DNA of 29,808 nucleotides from assembly GCA_964452575.1 (NCBI GenBank), contig CAYVMN010000021.1:1-29808 (forward strand). The letters are read 5' to 3'. Under the pieces are notes generated by a model, which was not told where the DNA came from, ran no database searches, and saw only the letters and a list, made by a program, of their open reading frames with translations. Position 1 is the stretch's first letter. Each line of letters starts with the position of its first letter. Made by a program: the position numbers and the translations under genes. Below are positions 7,827 to 15,441 of this stretch, in pieces. Source of the DNA: CAYVMN01 sp964452575. GTDB taxonomy: Bacteria > Desulfobacterota > DSM-4660 > Desulfatiglandales > Desulfatiglandaceae.

Positions 7827-7944
7827 GTCTTCTCGATTACCGCTGCTTCAAGGTCCGGTGACATTTCGACGATCTTCCCGCTCGCCTCGGCCGGCCGCCC
7901 CAATGATCATTGGTGCTGAGACCTTGTGGAGATCAACCACTCTT

Positions 7945-9330
7945 TCACTTCCCCAGACAAAACCGGCTGAATATATTATCCAAGACCTCCTGGGTGGTGG
8001 TCTCCCCGGTTATCTCTCCCAGTGAGTCGAGCCCACTCCTGAGTTCAAAGGCAACGACTTCCATGGGGGCCTTCTCTCTTGCGCTGTCGGCAGCGCCTTT
8101 GAAGAACCCGGCTGCTTCGCTCAGGGCCTGTCTATGCCGTAAGTTGGGTGCAATTTGGGAGACTGTGAGGTCAATATCACCTTCCAGGATACATTCTCCT
8201 ATGGATCTTCTCAACCCATCAAGGCCTTGACCTGTAAGGGCCGATATCTCGGCGACATGAAAACCCGAGGCCAACTCCTCTCTGTCCCTTTTACTCAGCC
8301 TGCAAGGTAAATCTATCTTGTTCAGCACTATCAAGGCCTTTTTGGTCCTGGATAGGGCAAGGATCCTCTTATCGTCTTCATTCATTGGACGGCTTCGATC
8401 GACGACGACTAGCAGGAAATCAGCCTCTTCCGCTTTTTTTTCGGTCAGATAAATCCCTTTCTTCTCCACTTCGCCTTTGACCTTTCGCAGGCCCGCGGTA
8501 TCCATTAGTCTGAGCGGCAGTCCTCCGACTGTGATGGTGGATTCAATAACGTCTCGTGTGGTGCCCGGGACGGGCGTCACAATGGCACGCTCTTCGTTCA
8601 GCAGGCGGTTAAGGAGGCTGGATTTACCTGCGTTGACACGGCCCACGATAACGGTGCTTATCCCATCCACCCAAATCCTTTTTGCGGCATGGGCCGATAT
8701 TAGGGTCTCGATCGGTCTGATGATTTCCCCTTCTATAATCTCTGCCGCCCTTTCCAGGGACATGATGTCTGCCTCTTCTTCAGGGAAATCGATTGCCACC
8801 TCGGCGCGTGCAAGCATATCCACCACCTTCAGACGTAATGTCTGGATCTGTCTCCTGAAGGCCCCCTGGAGCTGCTGGGATGCCAGGGCCAGGCCCCTGT
8901 CTGTCTTGGAATTTATAAGATCGATTACGGCCTCCGCCTGGGTAAGATCTATACGGCCGTTCAGAAAGGCCCTAAGTGTGAATTCTCCAGGCCTGGCAAG
9001 CCTGGCTCCCTGATCCAGTATCACCTGAAGGATTCGTGAAAGCAGGACATAACCGCTGTGGGAATTGATTTCAATGACGTCTTCGCGCGTGTAGGAGTGG
9101 GGGGCCTTCATACAGGAGAGTAAGACCTCATCAATCATTTCTCCACAAGAAGGATCAACTAGGGTCCCCAGATAAAGGCGATGGCTTTGAAACCCCTCAA
9201 TGCTGGTCTTGGGTTCAAAGATCTTTTCAGCGATGCTGCAAGCCTGTGGGCCACTGACACGTACGATACCGATCCCGGCCTGGCCAACGGGAGTAGCTAT
9301 GGCGGCGATAGTATCCCCCTCTGAGGGCAT
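7945..9330 (-). CDS. mnmE: tRNA uridine-5-carboxymethylaminomethyl modification GTPase MnmE
   Basis: A 461-residue MnmE/TrmE. With MnmG it installs the carboxymethylaminomethyl group on wobble U34 of certain tRNAs, using a folate-derived one-carbon unit. The N-terminal folate-binding domain (DTIAAIATPVGQAGI... through RPGEFTLRAFLNGR) is intact. The G domain shows G1 GRVNAGKS (230-237), G2 GTTRD (256-260), G3 DTAGL (277-281) and G4 NKID (337-340). The protein ends in the diagnostic CLGK, whose cysteine (C458) is required for modification. It is the last gene of the rpmH-rnpA-yidD-yidC-jag-mnmE series. The start at 9330 gives the canonical N-terminus, though its ribosome-binding site is weak. 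Confidence 0.97.
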   Translation of the reverse strand: MPSEGDTIAAIATPVGQAGIGIVRVSGPQACSIAEKIFEPKTSIEGFQSHRLYLGTLVDPSCGEMIDEVLLSCMKAPHSYTREDVIEINSHSGYVLLSRILQVILDQGARLARPGEFTLRAFLNGRIDLTQAEAVIDLINSKTDRGLALASQQLQGAFRRQIQTLRLKVVDMLARAEVAIDFPEEEADIMSLERAAEIIEGEIIRPIETLISAHAAKRIWVDGISTVIVGRVNAGKSSLLNRLLNEERAIVTPVPGTTRDVIESTITVGGLPLRLMDTAGLRKVKGEVEKKGIYLTEKKAEEADFLLVVVDRSRPMNEDDKRILALSRTKKALIVLNKIDLPCRLSKRDREELASGFHVAEISALTGQGLDGLRRSIGECILEGDIDLTVSQIAPNLRHRQALSEAAGFFKGAADSAREKAPMEVVAFELRSGLDSLGEITGETTTQEVLDNIFSRFCLGK

Positions 9331-9473
9331 ATTCAGATCTCACCAAAGGCACCGATTTTTGCGCCAAACCCTGCTTTCCGCAGGACGAGATAAATTCCTC
9401 GCTCCGTGTGCTTGGCAAGCCCTAACCATGTATGGCTGCATATTTCGTGCATCCGTGAAAGTCTTGATGCAAC

Positions 9474-9491
9474 AATGGGGTCAACCCCATT
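9474..9491 (-). other. Hairpin at the jag stop codon, jag-mnmE gap
   Basis: AATGGGG-TCAA-CCCCATT forms a perfect 7-base stem with a 4-base loop that begins inside the jag stop codon. No T-tract follows on either strand, so it is not a standard intrinsic terminator. It may stabilise or be a processing point in the jag-mnmE transcript. The 159-base gap to mnmE holds nothing else I recognise. Confidence 0.4.
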
Positions 9492-10176
9492 AGAAACGGG
9501 GGGATCGTGAGAATTCGTTTCTCTTGGGGATAATAATGACCTTTTTCAGTACCCCTTCTCCCCTGCCCTTGGTGCCCAGCTCCTCATCCTCTCTCAGGGC
9601 AAGATGCACAATCCTACGCTCATGAGGATTCAGGAGATTAGTGGTCACAGGCCTCCGTGTCTTTTTTGCCTTGTCACCCATCCTGAGGGCCATTTGTATC
9701 AAAAAATCTCGTCTCCTCTGTCGGTAGTTTTCCGAGTCAACTACCACGCGGGCCCTTCTTTCCAAGGTCTTATTCACTATCTTGTTCACAACATACTGAA
9801 GGGCGTCCAGAGTCCTTCCTTTACGCCCAATCAATAGGCCTGATTTGTCGCCCTCTATGTTCAGGACAATACTACCATCCACGAGCTCCGCCCCCACTGT
9901 GGTCCCTTCCATGGGGATCAGGCCCAGGATCTTCTCCAGGGCCTCCTTTGCAATACCGATCCCATCTTCCTCCTCAGGGATATCGGGCCCCTTTCTATGT
10001 ACCGTGACCTTGATTCTGGCCTTCCTGCCTCCCACCAATCCAAAGATCCCGGCAGAGCCAGGTTCCAATACCTCAATCTCCATTTCGCGCCGAGTGAGAT
10101 TCAGTTGGCGGCATGCGTTTTCAATGGCTTCCTCATCGTTTTTTCCTTCAAATTCGAAAGTATCCAAAGTTTCCAT
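9490..10176 (-). CDS. jag: Jag/KhpB RNA-binding protein (Jag-N, KH, R3H)
   Basis: A 228-residue protein with the full Jag order. The Jag-N domain (FEFEGKNDEEAIENAC ... GSAGIFG at 40-46) is followed by a KH domain with a GRKG loop (117-120) and a C-terminal R3H domain (R187-x3-H191). Jag/KhpB binds RNA, in several bacteria together with KhpA, and is linked to cell-division and envelope control; it is regularly encoded beside YidC, as here. The longer frame to 10266 is not used: the ATG at 10176 begins the conserved METLDTFEFEG region and has GGGAGG five bases upstream. It starts 16 bases after the yidC stop, so the two are probably cotranscribed. Confidence 0.93.
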   Translation of the reverse strand: METLDTFEFEGKNDEEAIENACRQLNLTRREMEIEVLEPGSAGIFGLVGGRKARIKVTVHRKGPDIPEEEDGIGIAKEALEKILGLIPMEGTTVGAELVDGSIVLNIEGDKSGLLIGRKGRTLDALQYVVNKIVNKTLERRARVVVDSENYRQRRRDFLIQMALRMGDKAKKTRRPVTTNLLNPHERRIVHLALREDEELGTKGRGEGVLKKVIIIPKRNEFSRSPRF

Positions 10177-10192
10177 CGTCTTCCTCCCAGTA

Positions 10193-11857
10193 TTATGAGG
10201 GTCTCTTGTGAATACGGTACTGCTGGCCAATGGAAAGGAGGTTATTGACCAGCCAGTAAAGGACAAGGCCAGAGGGAAAGTTGATAAACATAAAGGTAAA
10301 GATAATGGGCAGAAACATCATGATCTTGGCCTGAGATGGGTCACCAGGAGACGGCGTCATCTTTTGCTGAATAAACATTGATGCCCCCATTAGCAGGGTA
10401 AGGACCGGTATTCCATATGGCGGATGCATAAAGGGGACCTGAAAAGAGAAGCGAAATAATCGATCAGGGGCCGAAAGATCATTGATCCAGAGCATGAAAG
10501 GGGCATGCCTGAGTTCGATAGAACTCCCGAGGACCCTATAGAGTGCGAAGAATACCGGGATTTGAATAACCATAGGCAAACAGCCCCCCATGGGGTTCAC
10601 CTTATAGGTCTTATAGAGGGCCATCATCTCCTGGTTCATTTTCTGTTTGTCGTTCTTGTATTTTTCCCTGATCTTGGCCATCCTGGGCTGAAGTTTCTGC
10701 ATCTCCTTCATGGACTTATAGCTCTTGTGGGTAAGGGGCCAAAAGAGGATCTTGACCAGGATGGTAAGGATGATAATCGATAGCCCGTAATTACGGATAT
10801 ATTGATCAAAAAAGCGCAACACATATAGGAGTGGCTTGGCAATAATGTCGGTCCACCCGAAATTAACGGCCCGATCAAGACCATATCCAAACCGCTTAAG
10901 GACCCCCAGATCTCGAGGCCCCAGGTATAGGGCATATCGGTAAGTGGCACCTTGAGAAGGGTTCAGATCTATGGTTGGTGGCACGCAGGTAGCCTCCAAC
11001 AACCCCGACTTAAGAAGGCGGCCCCTAAAAACGCCATCAAAGGCTATCTCTGGCACTATGGCGGATATGAAGTAGTCGTTCTCATAGGCCATCCAGTCAA
11101 CACGGCCTTTGAGCACCTTTTCCTCGGATAAACCATCGGTCTTCAGTTCCTTCAGTTTGTCGTTTAGGAGTAGCGCGAGACCTACAAAAGAATAATATCC
11201 CGTCTTTTTCTGCGGCACGACCTCTAGATTCGCGGAAAAGGCCCCTCTGAGAGGCGTTCTTGACTGGTTGGCCACATTGACACCCAAGTCAATCTTATAT
11301 TGATCCGGATAGATTCTGAAGGTCTGCCTAGTCAGAATACCGTCAGGGTTTGTGGCTTGAAAAACCAGTTCTCTCGGGGACGAGTCGTGCTTCAGGTATA
11401 CGGCTTCCTGATCCACTTGGTAGACGGTCTTCCTGGGCCCCATAGAAGAAAGGGTCTCAAAACCTACTAAGAGAAACCGCCCCTTGCCATCCTTGAGATT
11501 GACAAGATCAATCAATGGGGAGTTGGTGTCGGTAGATTGATGATATTTTTTTAATTTAAAGCTCTTTATGGTGGGACCTACATTAGTAAAAACTGCCCTG
11601 TAAAGAGGGGTCTCGACCACAACCTCCCTCTCTCTTGCCTCTGGAATCTTTGGGCCCGGCGTTTCCTTGGCCACCGGAGAAGGGGCGGGAGCAGTCAGTT
11701 CGATAGGTTTTTTGGCCGGCTGCTGCTTTACGGGCCTTTGTTGGGAGACCGACTCTCCCTCCTTTGGAAGCTTCTTTTCCTTTGGTACAAAGAAGATAGA
11801 CCACACAATAAGCACTATCAAAGACAAGGCGAAGGCCAATATGGTTCTTTTTTCCAT
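10193..11857 (-). CDS. yidC: Membrane protein insertase YidC
   Basis: A 554-residue YidC/Oxa1 insertase of Gram-negative architecture. An N-terminal membrane anchor (about 6-23) is followed by a Pro/Lys-rich linker, a large periplasmic beta domain (about 75-330), then the conserved insertase core (345-550) with YGLSIIILTILVKI, a cytoplasmic hairpin rich in Lys (KSMKEMQKLQPRMAKIREKY) and later helices including QIPVFFALYRVL and FPSGLVLYWLVNN. YidC inserts membrane proteins alone or with SecYEG. The gene lies between yidD and jag. The start at 11857 gives a proper N-terminal anchor; its Shine-Dalgarno is poor. The 141 bases up to yidD contain a CGTTAC/GTAACG pair and two GGTCAT words but no clear signal. 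Confidence 0.97.
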   Translation of the reverse strand: MEKRTILAFALSLIVLIVWSIFFVPKEKKLPKEGESVSQQRPVKQQPAKKPIELTAPAPSPVAKETPGPKIPEAREREVVVETPLYRAVFTNVGPTIKSFKLKKYHQSTDTNSPLIDLVNLKDGKGRFLLVGFETLSSMGPRKTVYQVDQEAVYLKHDSSPRELVFQATNPDGILTRQTFRIYPDQYKIDLGVNVANQSRTPLRGAFSANLEVVPQKKTGYYSFVGLALLLNDKLKELKTDGLSEEKVLKGRVDWMAYENDYFISAIVPEIAFDGVFRGRLLKSGLLEATCVPPTIDLNPSQGATYRYALYLGPRDLGVLKRFGYGLDRAVNFGWTDIIAKPLLYVLRFFDQYIRNYGLSIIILTILVKILFWPLTHKSYKSMKEMQKLQPRMAKIREKYKNDKQKMNQEMMALYKTYKVNPMGGCLPMVIQIPVFFALYRVLGSSIELRHAPFMLWINDLSAPDRLFRFSFQVPFMHPPYGIPVLTLLMGASMFIQQKMTPSPGDPSQAKIMMFLPIIFTFMFINFPSGLVLYWLVNNLLSIGQQYRIHKRPS

Positions 11858-11998
11858 TTTGCGTTACCCGGTCATGAGATTTCAGGTCATTGCCGTAACG
11901 TAATAAATGCTCACGGGTGCCATTGAAATTCGCGAATCATGGTCAAGGAATACAGAACTCACCGTTCGGCAATCATGAGTGACATATCCCATTTCGCC

Positions 11999-12247
11999 TC
12001 AACTTAAGGGGTCGTATCCACCAGGATGCCAGGGACTGCACTTACAGATCCTTATGAGAGCCAGCACCCCTCCCTTAATGATCCCATACTTCATGAACGC
12101 ATGGCGGGCATAGGTTGAGCATGAGGGATAAAAACGACAGGAAGGAGGCCAAAAAGGTGAGAATAGCTTTTGGTATACAGCTATAAGGCCGATCGGCAGA
12201 TACCTGAGTTTATACGCACATGTTTTTACTAACGAAGATCTTTGCAA
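11999..12247 (-). CDS. yidD: Membrane protein insertion efficiency factor YidD
   Basis: A small YidD protein recognised by CRFYPSCSTYA, the GIIKGG stretch and the C-terminal HPGGYDPL. It is a membrane-associated helper thought to aid YidC-dependent insertion. The conserved domain begins at YLPIGLIAVYQKLFSP. The frame is open up to an ATG at 12286 (95 residues), but that start has no spaced Shine-Dalgarno and adds an N-terminus foreign to the family. A TTG at 12247 gives 82 residues, the normal size, and is chosen here with modest certainty. Either start lies inside rnpA, so yidD overlaps the rnpA 3' end and is probably translationally coupled to it. Confidence 0.9.
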   Translation of the reverse strand: MQRSSLVKTCAYKLRYLPIGLIAVYQKLFSPFWPPSCRFYPSCSTYARHAFMKYGIIKGGVLALIRICKCSPWHPGGYDPLS

Positions 12248-12560
12248 GTTCTTCTTCGGTCTTTCGAAGATCCAAATAGCTGGCATCCTTCTTAGCTGCG
12301 ACGACGATATCGTATCCTTGGGGGAGATAGGATTTATTAAGCCTGAAGAATTCCCTGATTAACCGCTTGGTCCTATTCCTTTTGACAGCGTTGCCTGCCC
12401 TTCTATTGACCGTGACCCCCAATCTCGTAATGCCCAGCCCGTTCTGATCGACAATGACTAAAAAATGTCTGGTATGATACCGCTTACCATACCGATTTAA
12501 ATTGACAAATTCAGCCCGATTCAATAATCTTTCATTTCTTGGAAGGCTAAAGTCACCCAT
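12210..12560 (-). CDS. rnpA: Ribonuclease P protein component
   Basis: A 116-residue RnpA that assists the RNase P RNA in removing tRNA 5' leaders. The basic signature VKRNRTKRLIREFFR (RNR at 61-63) and the N-terminal RLLNRAEFVNLNRYGKR segment are typical. It lies 33 bases downstream of rpmH in the conserved rpmH-rnpA order and its 3' end overlaps yidD. Start at ATG 12560. Confidence 0.96.
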   Translation of the reverse strand: MGDFSLPRNERLLNRAEFVNLNRYGKRYHTRHFLVIVDQNGLGITRLGVTVNRRAGNAVKRNRTKRLIREFFRLNKSYLPQGYDIVVAAKKDASYLDLRKTEEELAKIFVSKNMCV

Positions 12561-12593
12561 AAAGAAGAAAATCGATCAGACCTATCGGGTACG

Positions 12594-12728
12594 TTATACG
12601 GTTAGTCTTTTTCGTCCTTTTGCCCTTCTTCTTTTTAATACGTTTTGGCCGCCTCTTGTGCGCATTCTGGCCCTGAAACCGTGATCTCGTGCCCTTTTGA
12701 TATTGCTTGGTTGGTAAGTCCTTTTCAT
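12594..12728 (-). CDS. rpmH: 50S ribosomal protein L34
   Basis: A 44-codon gene encoding a very basic peptide that begins MKRTYQPSNIKRAR and continues through HGFRARM and a GGQNVLKRRRAKGRKRL ending, the textbook bacterial L34 sequence. It is a structural component of the large ribosomal subunit near the peptidyl-transferase region. It is the first gene of the minus-strand cluster, divergent from mreB with 158 bases between the starts. In many bacteria dnaA is on the other side of rpmH; here it is mreB. Confidence 0.97.
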   Translation of the reverse strand: MKRTYQPSNIKRARDHGFRARMRTRGGQNVLKRRRAKGRKRLTV

Positions 12729-12769
12729 GGTGTAATCGATTTCCTCTTTTTAGAATACTTTAAAACTTT

Positions 12770-12798
12770 AGTAAATCACGGATTATAAATCTTGTCAA
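12770..12798 (-). promoter_or_regulatory. Candidate rpmH promoter
   Basis: Minus strand: TTGACA (12798-12793), a 17-base spacer and TTTACT (12775-12770). The -35 is perfect and the -10 matches four of six positions. It shares its -35 bases with the proposed mreB promoter on the other strand, through the TTGTC-AA-GACAA inverted repeat at 12792-12803. Confidence 0.45.
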
Positions 12799-12820
12799 GA
12801 CAATTATACCTTTGTATCCT
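12792..12820 (+). promoter_or_regulatory. Candidate mreB operon promoter
   Basis: Plus strand: TTGTCA (12792-12797), a 17-base spacer and TATCCT (12815-12820), about 65 bases before the mreB start. Its -35 lies on top of the -35 of the divergent rpmH promoter, so the two may compete for polymerase. Assigned by eye only. Confidence 0.45.
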
Positions 12821-12886
12821 CATAAGGCAAATTCAAGTTGCACTGTCTGGAACCTGGGAATTGCATGACGCGGAAAGGAGAAAACG

Positions 12887-13921
12887 ATGTTTCTTGACCC
12901 CCTTTTGGGCCTGTTTTCTAATGACTTGGCCATAGATCTTGGAACAGCTAATACCCTTGTTTACATGAAAGGCAAAGGGATTGTCCTGCATGAGCCATCA
13001 GTGGTGGCCATCAAAAAGGAGGGCAAGGGCGCAAATAAGGTCCTGGCCGTTGGGAGAGAGGCGAAAATGATGCTTGGCCGGACCCCGGGAAATATCGTGG
13101 CCATTCGACCAATGAAGGATGGGGTAATCGCAGATTTTGAAATCACGGAAGCCATGCTTAGACATTTCATAAGGGCCGTCCATCACCGCAGGACACTTGT
13201 CAGGCCCCGAATAGTTATTGCTGTGCCCAGTGGAATAACACAGGTTGAAAAGAGGGCCGTCCGGGAATCTGCAGAGTCAGCAGGGGCAAGGGAGGTGTTC
13301 CTTATCGAGGAGCCTATGGCCGCGGCCATAGGCGCCGGCCTGCCCGTTATGGAACCTACCAGCAATATGGTAGTGGATATCGGCGGGGGTACCACTGAAG
13401 TCGCCGTCATATCACTTGCAGGGATTGTGTATAGCAAGTCTGTGAGGGTAGGTGGAGACAAAATGGACGAGGCTATCTTGCAACACATAAAGAGAAAATA
13501 TAACCTCCTGATAGGGATCGGCACCGCTGAGATAATAAAGACAACCATTGGCAACGCATTTCCAAGTCAGCAGGTGGAGACGATTGAGGTCAAGGGACGT
13601 GATTTAGTCACCGGTATTCCAAAGATCTTGACAATAGATTCCGAAGAGGTAAGGAAGGCCATTTCAGAACAGGTAGAGACCATCGTGGAGACCGTTCGCA
13701 TTGCCCTGGAGCAAACCCCTCCCGAATTGGCAGCCGACATCGTGGATACGGGGATAGTATTGACAGGGGGCGGTTCACTTCTTAAGAACATCGATGCCCT
13801 TTTAAGAGAAGAGACGAAGCTTCCAATAACGGTTACAGAAGACCCTCTTACGACAGTGGCCCTTGGTTCGGGAAAGACCCTGGACAATCTCTCGATCTTG
13901 AAAGAGGTCATGATAACCTAA
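12887..13921 (+). CDS. mreB: Rod-shape-determining actin homologue MreB
   Basis: A 344-residue MreB. The actin-fold ATP site is clear: phosphate-1 DLGTANT (17-23), VDIGGGTTEVAVISL (phosphate-2) and the C-terminal GIVLTGGGSLLKNID (adenosine motif). The N-terminal MFLDPLLGLFSNDLAIDLG may provide a membrane-binding amphipathic turn. MreB filaments under the inner membrane orient elongation-specific wall synthesis through MreC/MreD, PBP2 and RodA, all encoded downstream. AAAGGAG seven bases before the ATG fixes the start. A hairpin directly after the stop may set mreB apart from the rest of the transcript. Confidence 0.98.
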   Translation: MFLDPLLGLFSNDLAIDLGTANTLVYMKGKGIVLHEPSVVAIKKEGKGANKVLAVGREAKMMLGRTPGNIVAIRPMKDGVIADFEITEAMLRHFIRAVHHRRTLVRPRIVIAVPSGITQVEKRAVRESAESAGAREVFLIEEPMAAAIGAGLPVMEPTSNMVVDIGGGTTEVAVISLAGIVYSKSVRVGGDKMDEAILQHIKRKYNLLIGIGTAEIIKTTIGNAFPSQQVETIEVKGRDLVTGIPKILTIDSEEVRKAISEQVETIVETVRIALEQTPPELAADIVDTGIVLTGGGSLLKNIDALLREETKLPITVTEDPLTTVALGSGKTLDNLSILKEVMIT

Positions 13922-13938
13922 AGGTGACGGGGTCACCT
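13922..13938 (+). other. Hairpin immediately after mreB stop codon
   Basis: AGGTGAC-GGG-GTCACCT is a perfect 7-base inverted repeat with a 3-base loop, one base after the mreB stop. No T-tract follows, so it is not a classical terminator. It could protect the mreB message or mark a cleavage or attenuation point between mreB and mreC. Confidence 0.45.
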
Positions 13939-13985
13939 ATCCGTTCCAGAAAAAACCCAGAGCAAAGCGGGGATGAATTTAACAA

Positions 13986-14807
13986 TTGAAGGATGTCAGA
14001 GGCTTCTACAAGATCTGGATATGGATCCTTTTTATCTGTTTCGTACTGTTCATGCTGTCTTCCAGTTCCGGCCAAAGCCCCTCATGGAATCCTGTTGAGC
14101 AGGTAATCATAGAGATCACCACCCCCTTTCAAAAACTCGTGAGAGAGACGCTTAAGGTAGCGGAGGACATATGGTCAGACTATTTTTACCTGGTTAATCT
14201 CCGCCAAGAAAATAGAAAACTCAGGAGGGAGGTTGATTCGCTGAGGGAGGAGAGCACCCGATATCGTGAACTGCTGGCCACCCACGAGAGGTTTAAGGAA
14301 CTTCTCCAATTTAAGGAGACAATCAATCGTCCGGTCCTTGCTGCGCAGGTCATAGGGAGGGATCCGACCGGATGGTTTAAATCCATCGTTATTGACAAGG
14401 GAAGCCGGGCAGGATTAAGGCCAAACATGCCTGTGGTCAATGCCAGCGGTGTGGTGGGAAGGATCGTCTCTGTCTCACCAAATTATGCAAAGGTCTTACT
14501 GGTTATCGATCAAAACAGTGCGGTTGATTGCCTCATCCAACGCTCCAGGGACAGGGGTATCGTAAAGGGATTTTCGACCGAGATCTGCAAACTGGATTAT
14601 ATGGTACAATCGAGCGATGTAGCAGTTAAAGATCTGGTGGTTACCTCAGGACTTGGAGGCGTCTTTCCCAAGGGCCTGCCGGTTGGCCAGGTCTCTGAAA
14701 TCAAGCAGAATTCTGGAGAGCTATTCAAGAATATTAAGCTGAGACCTGCTGTTGATTTTTCCAAACTAGAAGAAGTCCTGGTGATCTTAAAGGAGAATAA
14801 GTCGTAG
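13986..14807 (+). CDS. mreC: Rod-shape-determining protein MreC
   Basis: A 273-residue MreC. A short cytoplasmic start is followed by one membrane helix (about 9-25), a periplasmic coiled coil (about 60-105, ENRKLRREVDSLREES) and the double beta-barrel MreC domain (AAQVIGRDPTGWFKSIVIDKG ... VSPNYAKVLLVIDQNSAVD ... VTSGLGGVFPKGLPVGQV). MreC bridges MreB, MreD and PBP2 and is thought to activate PBP2. The only plausible start in frame is TTG at 13986, since the nearby ATG at 13973 is out of frame; the Shine-Dalgarno is weak. It lies 64 bases after mreB. Confidence 0.95.
   Translation: MKDVRGFYKIWIWILFICFVLFMLSSSSGQSPSWNPVEQVIIEITTPFQKLVRETLKVAEDIWSDYFYLVNLRQENRKLRREVDSLREESTRYRELLATHERFKELLQFKETINRPVLAAQVIGRDPTGWFKSIVIDKGSRAGLRPNMPVVNASGVVGRIVSVSPNYAKVLLVIDQNSAVDCLIQRSRDRGIVKGFSTEICKLDYMVQSSDVAVKDLVVTSGLGGVFPKGLPVGQVSEIKQNSGELFKNIKLRPAVDFSKLEEVLVILKENKS
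14789..14795 (+). promoter_or_regulatory. Shine-Dalgarno suggesting an upstream mreD start
   Basis: AAAGGAG lies inside the end of mreC, five bases before codon 14801 (GTC) and eight before 14804 (GTA) of the mreD frame. This is ideal spacing for a start there, yet neither codon is a normal initiator. It is one of two competing indications for the mreD start. Confidence 0.4.
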
Positions 14808-14887
14808 AATCTCAAAGAAAAAAAGAGTTAGCCTTTTATCTCTTTGCATGGTTCCTGGGGCTGGTCTTCACCCTGGTCAAAGGGGAC

Positions 14888-15418
14888 TTGATCAACCTCG
14901 TTGGTTCGGGACTCTTTGATCCGGACCTCTTGACCGTTCTAATCGCATATCTCTTTCTTTTTTATGGGCAGGTCACCACCGGGACCTTTGCCTTTGGCCA
15001 GGGGCTCTTAATCGACATGCTTTCAGGAGGCCTAAAGGGTCTTTTTGCACTACTCTACCTTTGTGTGTTTGGCGGAATCTATCTGGGCTCTCGCCTCTTT
15101 GATCTCAACCATCCAAAGGGCCAGATGCTCCTGGTATCTTCGGCGATCTTATTGAAAAGGATTGTCTTTTTTGTTGTAGTTACTCTTTTTTCGCACGAGG
15201 TCGCCTTTTCAAGGCATTACATATGGATATCAACAAGTTCAGCGGTATTTACAGGCCTTTGTGCACCTGTGCTGTTCCATATTTTCAATCGCCTGCGAGG
15301 CGTTTCACCAAAAGAACACCCTGGAGCTTATCCGGGGCAACTATTAATTGTCTCCCGTATCAAGCGGCTTGGCCCAGTAAATAGTGAAGGGTCGAAAAAC
15401 CTACAAAGAAGGCGCTAA
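14888..15418 (+). CDS. mreD: Rod-shape-determining protein MreD (start uncertain)
   Basis: A small multi-pass membrane protein in the mreC-mrdA position, with hydrophobic helices separated by short loops (LTVLIAYLFLFYGQ, LFALLYLCVFGGIYLG, ILLKRIVFFVVVTLF, SAVFTGLCAPVLFHIFN). MreD is an inner-membrane partner of MreC in the elongation complex. The first ordinary initiator in frame is TTG 14888, preceded closely by AAAGGGG. The frame is open back to 14801, however, and those 29 codons encode a charged start plus a hydrophobic helix (LAFYLFAWFLGLVFTLV), which is what MreD should begin with. A good Shine-Dalgarno lies just before 14801. No ATG, GTG or TTG occurs in that stretch. So the gene may start on a rare codon, may have lost its first helix, or the read may contain an error. 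The C-terminal 30 residues are hydrophilic. Confidence 0.8.
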   Translation: MINLVGSGLFDPDLLTVLIAYLFLFYGQVTTGTFAFGQGLLIDMLSGGLKGLFALLYLCVFGGIYLGSRLFDLNHPKGQMLLVSSAILLKRIVFFVVVTLFSHEVAFSRHYIWISTSSAVFTGLCAPVLFHIFNRLRGVSPKEHPGAYPGQLLIVSRIKRLGPVNSEGSKNLQRRR

Positions 15419-15441
15419 GTAAGAAGTAGACCAAGATCACC

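Larger units (their letters stand above)
7283..7944. other. 662-base gap between vapB and mnmE
   Basis: The left end holds the vapBC promoter and operator. The rest contains no gene of recognisable family on either strand. On the minus strand just after mnmE there are two short overlapping reading frames (7808-7903 and 7722-7826), described separately. The plus-strand frame spanning the vapBC region is antisense and not credible. No tRNA, no terminator with a T-tract and no insertion-sequence ends were recognised. Confidence 0.5.

Noticed and set aside
12729..12886. Replication origin next to rpmH
   Set aside because: No DnaA-box cluster or AT-rich repeat array is visible and dnaA is absent; only promoters fit.
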